The notes below the pieces were generated by a model. That model was not told the DNA's origin, ran no database searches, and saw only the letters and a program-made list of their open reading frames with translations. Position numbers and translations under genes: made by a program. DNA of 64,000 nt from Oscillospiraceae bacterium (GTDB taxonomy: Bacteria; Bacillota; Clostridia; Oscillospirales; Ruminococcaceae): assembly GCA_009784825.1 (NCBI GenBank), contig WQXO01000007.1:62001-126000 (forward strand), read 5' to 3'. Numbering within the stretch: position 1 is the first letter of the stretch; each line of letters opens with the position of its first letter. Shown in pieces: positions 58,737-64,000 of this stretch.

Positions 58737-59608
58737 TCCTGCTCACCACCGTTCTTTTTAAGTGATGATAAGTAAATCTCTGTAACATCACCCCGCTCAT
58801 GTCCTAATAACTTCGATACTGCTTTTTTCGCCTGCCATTCGGTGTAACCGCTGTTGATAAACTCATTAAACTTGTTCACCGAATAAGTATGACGTAACCC
58901 GTGAAACGTAAGCCTCTCTTTATTTTGGCGTTCGGGTAGTTTATTACGATAATATCGTATAAACTGTTGCAACTGTTTAATGTACACATGGGTAGGTACA
59001 TCGTTCGGGACGAGTAACTTCTCGCCTCTTTCGGTAACCTCAAGCTGTTTGCGGAGTGTAACCGATATTAAGTCATTAATCGGAGCTGTGCGTTGTTTCC
59101 CGTTTTTGCCCTTAATAGTGAGAAATCCGCTTTTAATTGCGTTCCTTGCCATAGCGGTGTCAATTCTGCAACACTCGTGAATTCGTAACCCTGCATAATA
59201 CGCAAGACACATCGCACATACATAGTCCTCTGTTGCATAAGCACATATCATATTGAACTCTTCCTCGCTCCATGTCCTGTCATAACCGAGGAGCTTCCTG
59301 CGGCTTAGGTTTAATTCCGAGTTATCGGGTAGTTTAAACCGTGGTTCTGACATCTTATCATGGAAGAACCGTATAGCTGCTAAGTCTGTCTTAATCGTCG
59401 AGGCGGATTTGTTGCTTTTCTTAAGATATTCTGCATATCCCTCAATGTGCTTAGGTGCGATGTTCGATAGTTTCTGTAACCTCCATTCTTCTGCTAAGTA
59501 TCGGCAGAACCGTTGCATCGCCTGGTAGTATCGTTCTTTAGTCTTGATACTCCCCTGTCGATTGTGTTTGTGTAGTCTCTCTAACTGCGAGATTAAGTTT
59601 TGGTACAT
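58733..59608 (-). CDS. Second tyrosine recombinase (XerC/D-like)
   Basis: 291 residues from ATG 59608 (SD AAAGGGG); a longer frame to 59641 would run into a hairpin and has no SD. N-terminal core-binding domain (SIKTKERYYQAMQRFCRYLA), catalytic Arg in YYAGLRIHECCRID, LTFHGLRHTYSVNKF (His, Arg), LLGHERGDVTEIYLS (His and Tyr nucleophile). It has no arm-binding domain and is unlike the integrase encoded downstream. The 5' leader is about 640 bases of structured sequence with its own promoter. Its role may be in controlling the element or in inversion. Confidence 0.88.
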   Translation of the reverse strand: MYQNLISQLERLHKHNRQGSIKTKERYYQAMQRFCRYLAEEWRLQKLSNIAPKHIEGYAEYLKKSNKSASTIKTDLAAIRFFHDKMSEPRFKLPDNSELNLSRRKLLGYDRTWSEEEFNMICAYATEDYVCAMCLAYYAGLRIHECCRIDTAMARNAIKSGFLTIKGKNGKQRTAPINDLISVTLRKQLEVTERGEKLLVPNDVPTHVYIKQLQQFIRYYRNKLPERQNKERLTFHGLRHTYSVNKFNEFINSGYTEWQAKKAVSKLLGHERGDVTEIYLSSLKKNGGEQE

Positions 59609-59622
59609 AAAGTCCCCTTTCC

Positions 59623-60262
59623 GCGAATCCTTGATTCGCATTGGGCAACAGGTCTGCCCTAACCGAATTTTCAGCGTTTCCTGTCGGTTTCTGTTTCAGT
59701 AAGGAGGACAGTTATCGTTTTTGCCTTTATTTAAGCCGTTTCTGCTAATCGCCATTAATACTGTCTCTGTTGTATTTAGTTGTACGCTGATTAGAAATTA
59801 CGCCGATTTCGCTTTAATAAGCGTATGAATAATTCATATCGGCACACACATTATCTGAGTAACTCAGACAGCGTTTCCGCTAAGTGTGTTTGGTTGCGTA
59901 ATCCTACGCCGGAACATTAATTGATTTGATAAATTCCCCCTTTCGTTTTAGATTGACTTTTTAATTGATTGTCGATTTTAATTAACTTTTAATCAATTCT
60001 GAATAGATTTTTTGACTTAAAATTGATTTTAACGCAAAAGAAAGCCTATGACTTTTTTACAAATAAAAAAGTCGCACCTCTCCCATATGGGATTAGTGCA
60101 GCTCATGCGAACTGTTTGGTTTTTGTTAATTTAGAATGACATTGAAATCGTCATTCCCACCGACACGTCTATGACAGAATAGTACCTGTTACAGCAACGT
60201 AAGCGTTAATAGATAGACCGTTCTGATGAGGTCGCAACCTCGTGAACGTTAAAAGTAATTAA
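59623..60262 (-). ncRNA. Candidate large structured RNA upstream of the recombinases
   Basis: About 640 non-coding bases behind a perfect promoter, packed with stems. 5' part: CGTTC/GAACG (60219-60223/60244-60248) around GAGGT/ACCTC; GTCTAT/ATAGAC (60167/60213); GAATGAC/GTCATTC (60134/60150); GCAC..CCCAT/ATGGG..GTGC (60074-60099) followed by six T. 3' part: two adjacent three-way junctions. GCCGAT/ATCGGC (59802/59838) encloses CGCTT/AAGCG and ATGAA/TTCAT. ACACAC/GTGTGT (59844/59884) encloses CTGAG/CTCAG and AGCG-GAAA-CGCT, a GNRA loop. GCGTA/TACGC, AACCGA/TCGGTT, GGGCA/TGCCC and GCGAATC/GATTCGC complete it. Family not recognised; it may be one RNA or a short RNA plus a long leader. Confidence 0.6.
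59942..60035. repeat. Iterated TTAATTGATT/AATCAATT motifs
   Basis: Between the two structured parts the sequence is AT-rich with repeated ATTGATT, TTTTAATT and AATCAATT units in both orientations, like arm-type recombinase or Xis binding sites. Confidence 0.45.
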
Positions 60263-60269
60263 TAACCGT

Positions 60270-60298
60270 ATTATACCATAAAAAGGCGGTTTTGTCAA
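60270..60298 (-). promoter_or_regulatory. Promoter of the structured RNA / recombinase transcript
   Basis: On the minus strand TTGACA (60293-60298), exactly 17 bases, TATAAT (60270-60275). Start near 60263. Confidence 0.88.
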
Positions 60299-60360
60299 GT
60301 AGTTTTGAAGGAGTATTTTACCAAAGGTTATAAGAGATTAATATAAATTGCAACAAAAAT

Positions 60361-60393
60361 AACGCCGTTCGCTTTTACACGAACGGCGTTTTT
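60361..60393 (-). terminator. Terminator of the surface-protein gene
   Basis: AACGCCGTTCG / CGAACGGCGTT, perfect 11-bp stem, followed by T-rich sequence on both strands. Confidence 0.85.
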
Positions 60394-60411
60394 CAAATAT
60401 ATAACTTACCT

Positions 60412-63400
60412 TTACAAAGACATACGCCTTCTCTTTTTACCGATAATAATTATCGCACTTGATATTATTAGACCGTTCAAACCGACTATAACTCCTGTAT
60501 GCGGGTTATAATCTGAAATATCATTAGGATTGCCCATAACATTGACGATGAGCACAATACTTTCTGATTTTCCGTCAACAAACTCTGCTATAAACTCATA
60601 TTTGCCGTTTCTCAAGGTTTTTAAATAATGCTCTTGCAAGGTAATAACCGTACTGCCTGATGTAACCGTGTAAGCAGAACTGTCAACAACAACACCATTC
60701 AATAATAACCGAATAAACTTAGTATGGTCGGCATCTATTTTCGCTGTAGCATTACCGCTCCCTGTCCATTCGCCGAAACTTGTAACAACAATATAAGTTA
60801 TGCCTGTAGATGATGTGTTATTGTTGTCGGGATTATTGTTATTGTTGGGATTGTCGCCGTTGTTATCATTATTGTTGACGCCGTTATTGTTGTTATCTCC
60901 ACCGCCGGGATTACCTCCACCATTAGGGGTATCACCACCACCAGGTGTACTGCCATCATCGGGAGTATCTCCGCCTACAGCTTCAAATACAACAGAAATC
61001 ACTGTACCGGATTGTTCAAATTGAATAGATTGCATCATGGTATCTTCTGCAAAGAGATTATTCGCAAAAGCGACTGTCTTAGATTCAATTATAATGCCAT
61101 TATCATCGAATAATGTAGCAATAATATTACCATTTTGTGCTTCAATTGGCTGCATAGAAAGGTTATTGATATTTATGTTAGAAATTGTTCCGGCGGCATT
61201 ATTAATTATATCAGCAGTCATTACTACCTTTGGTTCGTTATATCTTATTAAGCTATTGAAATTTACAGAGGATTGATTTGATAAATAATGACGCTCTTCA
61301 ACAAGAGTACTCCCGTTCCAAATCTCAGCTTTGATATAGATTCGAATACCTGTATTAGGAATTTCACCATTTTCTAACTCACTAAGAGGTATTATATAAC
61401 TGTAATGAAGATTAAGACCGCCAACATCAAGAAGTTCCAAATCCTCTGCTGACACGATAATTTTTTGACCGCTTACATTAATTGGATTTTCACACATAGG
61501 GTCATCAAAGAAAGACAAATGAACTTCATTTCCACTACCCTTTAACGTCACATCGCTGTCGTTGAAAAGATGTATAGAAAATTCTCGAATGCCTCTCTCT
61601 GCTGTAAGTGTTGTAATATGCCCAATAGATACATCCGGTTTTGCTAACATTAACATACCGTTAAATACTTTATTTTCACCATTTGAAAATTCAACCAAAA
61701 TACTGTATGCAGGATTATTGAGAGAATCCCCTGTAGATAATACAATATCATACATCTGAAACCCTCCCGGTACGATTACACTGCTGTCAGTAATATAAGT
61801 GTTTCCGTCAATTCTTATTTCAATCGAATTGATTGCATCCATTCCGGTATTCGCTACAGAGAATGTAATTAATAAATCTTCATTAACACCTACACTTAAG
61901 TCATTGAAACTAACTCCACTTATAAATGTGTTTTCAAAAGACTTGGTTTTGTTTTGGACAGAAATAATTACATCATCTTCAAAGTTTTCCGGCTCTAAAA
62001 ATTCTGCATATTCTATTGTAATTTGATTTCCAGATAGATTACCATTTATTATTTCCAATCCATAACCGCTTTTCGGCTCTACTACTGTCATCGGTACACT
62101 AAACGACATAATACCGCTATCATCTAAAATCTTAATGGCATAAATTGCATCACCATGTTCACTGAAGTTGTATGATTTACAGAGAATAGCCGCTTGATTT
62201 CCATTTCCAACAAGTTGATACATCATTGTGGGATTCAATATGCTAAAATCAGAAACTTCAATTACACTCAACACATTAAAACTATCTACATTTCCGTTAT
62301 TAAACAGCTTTCTCACCACAATGTCACTACCATACTCTGAATAACGATACCACGAAATGTAGAAATCATCGTCGTTTGCAACTATTTGCGGATTAACACA
62401 TAAATCATCGCCATTTGTAAGAATAGTTTTTGTAACTGTTCCTGCACTATCAACAAAATAAGTTACAATATCACTTGTATTATCATCCAAGTTATTACTT
62501 ATATTGGCAATTACAGTAAACCCATAGTCATTCATAGCGATTTGATAGCCATTAAACATATTCTCACCTATAGAATCTAAACGAGCGGGTTCAGACCAGT
62601 TTCCATTAGCGTATGTGCTGTACCATAATTCGGTTGTAGCAGAAAAGCCCTCTGTTTCATCGTGTTGAAGTATAAGACGTTGCCATGCTACAACGGCTTT
62701 TTTGTTTTCGGTATCAACATCGACTGTAGGATTACCATCTGGTTGATTATTATCAGTTAAAAATAAAGGTTTTGTCCATTCAATACCATTATATACGCTT
62801 ACAACAAGCTCGGTCTGATTTAATAAATAGATTAAATCATTCTCATCAATTTCTTCTTTTTCAATAAAAATATCTAAACAGTCGTTTGTTGCTCGCAGAT
62901 TAAAAGCTTCATAGGTTTTTACCGCGAAATTCTCATTCCCTTTGATAATTACTTCGTTTTCATTATCACTATAATTAATAGGTGTGGATAAATCAACACT
63001 TTCAAACAAATTGTATGAGTTAAAGTATGTCATGGCGGAAAGAGGAGATACTAATGAAGTTTGCTCATTCCACAAATTTAATGTTCTGTACTGTGGCATA
63101 ATAAACATTCCATATCTAATATAATCTAAATAAACTAACCTACCATTCTGTTGCCCTTGATTAATATTCTTATTGTAACTTGAATTTGCATACCAATTAT
63201 AGACAGAATTAGTTCTGCTTGAATTTAATTTGATGAGACCGAAGAGCCATTTCCTTTGAGTTATAGTTTTGTTTTCGGTTTCAGTTGATAAAGATAACTC
63301 AATTGAATTATTATTTATCCTCATTGAAACATTAGAATCAGAACCAAATTCAATCCATGAATATTTATCTGGAATTAAGAATCCTATTATAAACAAACCA

Positions 63401-64000
63401 ACATCAACAACAGGAATACCTGTATTCGCTTCCCCTATAGCAAGTGAAATAACAGTACTATCAATTAATTGCTCTGCGCTTCCTTGCCAATATACTCTTT
63501 TTGCCCCCGAAGCATTTCCATCAGTAATATGTAGGTAAAAATCGTTTTCTTTTTCTATCCATTGGAGTGTTCCTTCAACAAAAGATTCTGTGGAGTGGTT
63601 AAGTTTAAACAAATCTATATTAAATATTCTGAACATAGCAGGATTGTTTACTCTTTCTTTTACTGTACAGTAATTTGCCCAAAATTCCTTGAATGTATCA
63701 GGTTTTGACATGTTTCTTGAATAATATCCATACCATTCATAAATTAATGGATTTTCTGTTGATTTAATTCTAATTTCATAATCTAACCCAGAAATTTCTG
63801 CTAATGGGGACAACCAATTTACCTTAAAAGGTGAATCGTAGAAACTGGGTAAAAAAGAATCGAAATCTGTTTGGAATGGTAAAAACAATTTCGCACTTTC
63901 TTCTGCTTTACCCCTTAAAGCCATATTCGATATACTAAACGGCATCCGCTCTGTTTGGCTTGAGCCATCGGTGTATGTGAACTCAATGTTGAAACTTTTA
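60412..64000 (-). CDS. Large sortase-anchored surface protein, 5' end outside window
   Basis: The frame stays open from 63945 to the window edge, so the start lies beyond base 64000; about 1195 residues are seen. A long N-terminal region with tandem beta-rich segments is followed by a CARDB-like domain (VNEDLLITFSVANTGMDAIN), a Gly/Asn/Asp/Pro-rich linker (GGGDTPNGGGNPGGGDNNNN), an X2-like Ig domain (LLLNGVVVDSSAYTV then LKTLRNGKYEFIAEFVDG) and a sorting signal: NPHTG, hydrophobic helix, KKRRRMSL. It should be fixed to the cell wall by a sortase that reads NPxTG-type motifs. Its ligand is unknown; adhesion or carbohydrate binding is likely. Confidence 0.88.
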   Translation of the reverse strand, partial: KSFNIEFTYTDGSSQTERMPFSISNMALRGKAEESAKLFLPFQTDFDSFLPSFYDSPFKVNWLSPLAEISGLDYEIRIKSTENPLIYEWYGYYSRNMSKPDTFKEFWANYCTVKERVNNPAMFRIFNIDLFKLNHSTESFVEGTLQWIEKENDFYLHITDGNASGAKRVYWQGSAEQLIDSTVISLAIGEANTGIPVVDVGLFIIGFLIPDKYSWIEFGSDSNVSMRINNNSIELSLSTETENKTITQRKWLFGLIKLNSSRTNSVYNWYANSSYNKNINQGQQNGRLVYLDYIRYGMFIMPQYRTLNLWNEQTSLVSPLSAMTYFNSYNLFESVDLSTPINYSDNENEVIIKGNENFAVKTYEAFNLRATNDCLDIFIEKEEIDENDLIYLLNQTELVVSVYNGIEWTKPLFLTDNNQPDGNPTVDVDTENKKAVVAWQRLILQHDETEGFSATTELWYSTYANGNWSEPARLDSIGENMFNGYQIAMNDYGFTVIANISNNLDDNTSDIVTYFVDSAGTVTKTILTNGDDLCVNPQIVANDDDFYISWYRYSEYGSDIVVRKLFNNGNVDSFNVLSVIEVSDFSILNPTMMYQLVGNGNQAAILCKSYNFSEHGDAIYAIKILDDSGIMSFSVPMTVVEPKSGYGLEIINGNLSGNQITIEYAEFLEPENFEDDVIISVQNKTKSFENTFISGVSFNDLSVGVNEDLLITFSVANTGMDAINSIEIRIDGNTYITDSSVIVPGGFQMYDIVLSTGDSLNNPAYSILVEFSNGENKVFNGMLMLAKPDVSIGHITTLTAERGIREFSIHLFNDSDVTLKGSGNEVHLSFFDDPMCENPINVSGQKIIVSAEDLELLDVGGLNLHYSYIIPLSELENGEIPNTGIRIYIKAEIWNGSTLVEERHYLSNQSSVNFNSLIRYNEPKVVMTADIINNAAGTISNININNLSMQPIEAQNGNIIATLFDDNGIIIESKTVAFANNLFAEDTMMQSIQFEQSGTVISVVFEAVGGDTPDDGSTPGGGDTPNGGGNPGGGDNNNNGVNNNDNNGDNPNNNNNPDNNNTSSTGITYIVVTSFGEWTGSGNATAKIDADHTKFIRLLLNGVVVDSSAYTVTSGSTVITLQEHYLKTLRNGKYEFIAEFVDGKSESIVLIVNVMGNPNDISDYNPHTGVIVGLNGLIISSAIIIIGKKRRRMSL

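Noticed and set aside
60050-60073. GACTTTTTTACAAATAAAAAAGTC as a terminator
   Set aside because: The stem is almost only A/T and is not followed by a T run; the better terminator candidate is the GC-containing stem at 60074-60099 followed by T on the minus strand.
59609-60262. Known riboswitch (c-di-GMP, T-box, TPP, SAM, cobalamin) or 6S/tmRNA/RNase P
   Set aside because: None of the conserved core sequences of these families could be recognised on either strand.

Overview
The window looks like a chromosomal segment of an endospore-forming, anaerobic member of the Clostridia (Oscillospiraceae/Ruminococcaceae-like; family-level placement is inference). Three genes are sporulation-specific: germination protease gpr, spoIIP and the spore-coat transglutaminase tgl. 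Anaerobic oxygen/NO defence is encoded by reverse rubrerythrin, a multidomain flavodiiron protein and rubredoxin. Pyruvate phosphate dikinase and a membrane pyrophosphatase point to PPi-linked metabolism. Promoters are strong TTGACA-17-TATAAT types and Shine-Dalgarno (SD) sites are AGGAGG-like.

Layout. 1-4.6 kb: end of a hypothetical gene, then a minus-strand redox-stress cluster (rubrerythrin, flavodiiron fusion, rubredoxin, VOC protein, degenerate aldo/keto reductase with Fe-S centres). 4.7-8.7 kb: heterodimeric ABC exporter. 8.8-13 kb: the rpsT-gpr-spoIIP neighbourhood, with a Phd/RelE-type toxin-antitoxin, a patatin and a small membrane protein inserted between gpr and spoIIP. 13-19 kb: small lipoprotein, zinc-ribbon and membrane proteins, tgl, a compact type I toxin-antisense RNA locus, and an XRE regulator/membrane protein pair. 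19-24 kb: ppdK and two paralogous exported proteins. 24-28 kb: two hybrid histidine kinases. 28-39.5 kb: APS-kinase-like pair, amino-acid symporter, ilvD, radC, EFR1-type ferredoxin, uvrB and a YtrA-type regulator with its membrane partner. 39.5-52 kb: tRNA genes and an ion-transport block (ABC-F, Ca-type P-ATPase, hppA, CPA antiporter, and a P-ATPase fused to a GH25 lysozyme), with a REC-DHp signalling protein inside it. 52-56.6 kb: comF, recD2, a small membrane protein, prmA and a putative metalloprotease. 56.8-60.4 kb: four tRNA genes followed by a mobile module with two tyrosine recombinases, an excisionase-like protein and about 640 nt of highly structured non-coding sequence behind a perfect promoter. 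60.4-64 kb: a large sortase-anchored surface protein that runs off the window.

Most unusual items: (i) the P-type ATPase-GH25 muramidase fusion; (ii) the candidate large ornate RNA next to the recombinases; (iii) the 18.1-18.3 kb type I toxin locus with 5'-3' mRNA pairing, SD sequestration and a 3'-overlapping antisense RNA; (iv) two families of short repeats that also sit in frame inside prmA and the ABC-F gene; (v) three genes whose promoter geometry predicts leaderless mRNAs.

No CRISPR array, rRNA gene or recognisable insertion sequence was seen. All family calls come from reading the sequence; no database search was possible.
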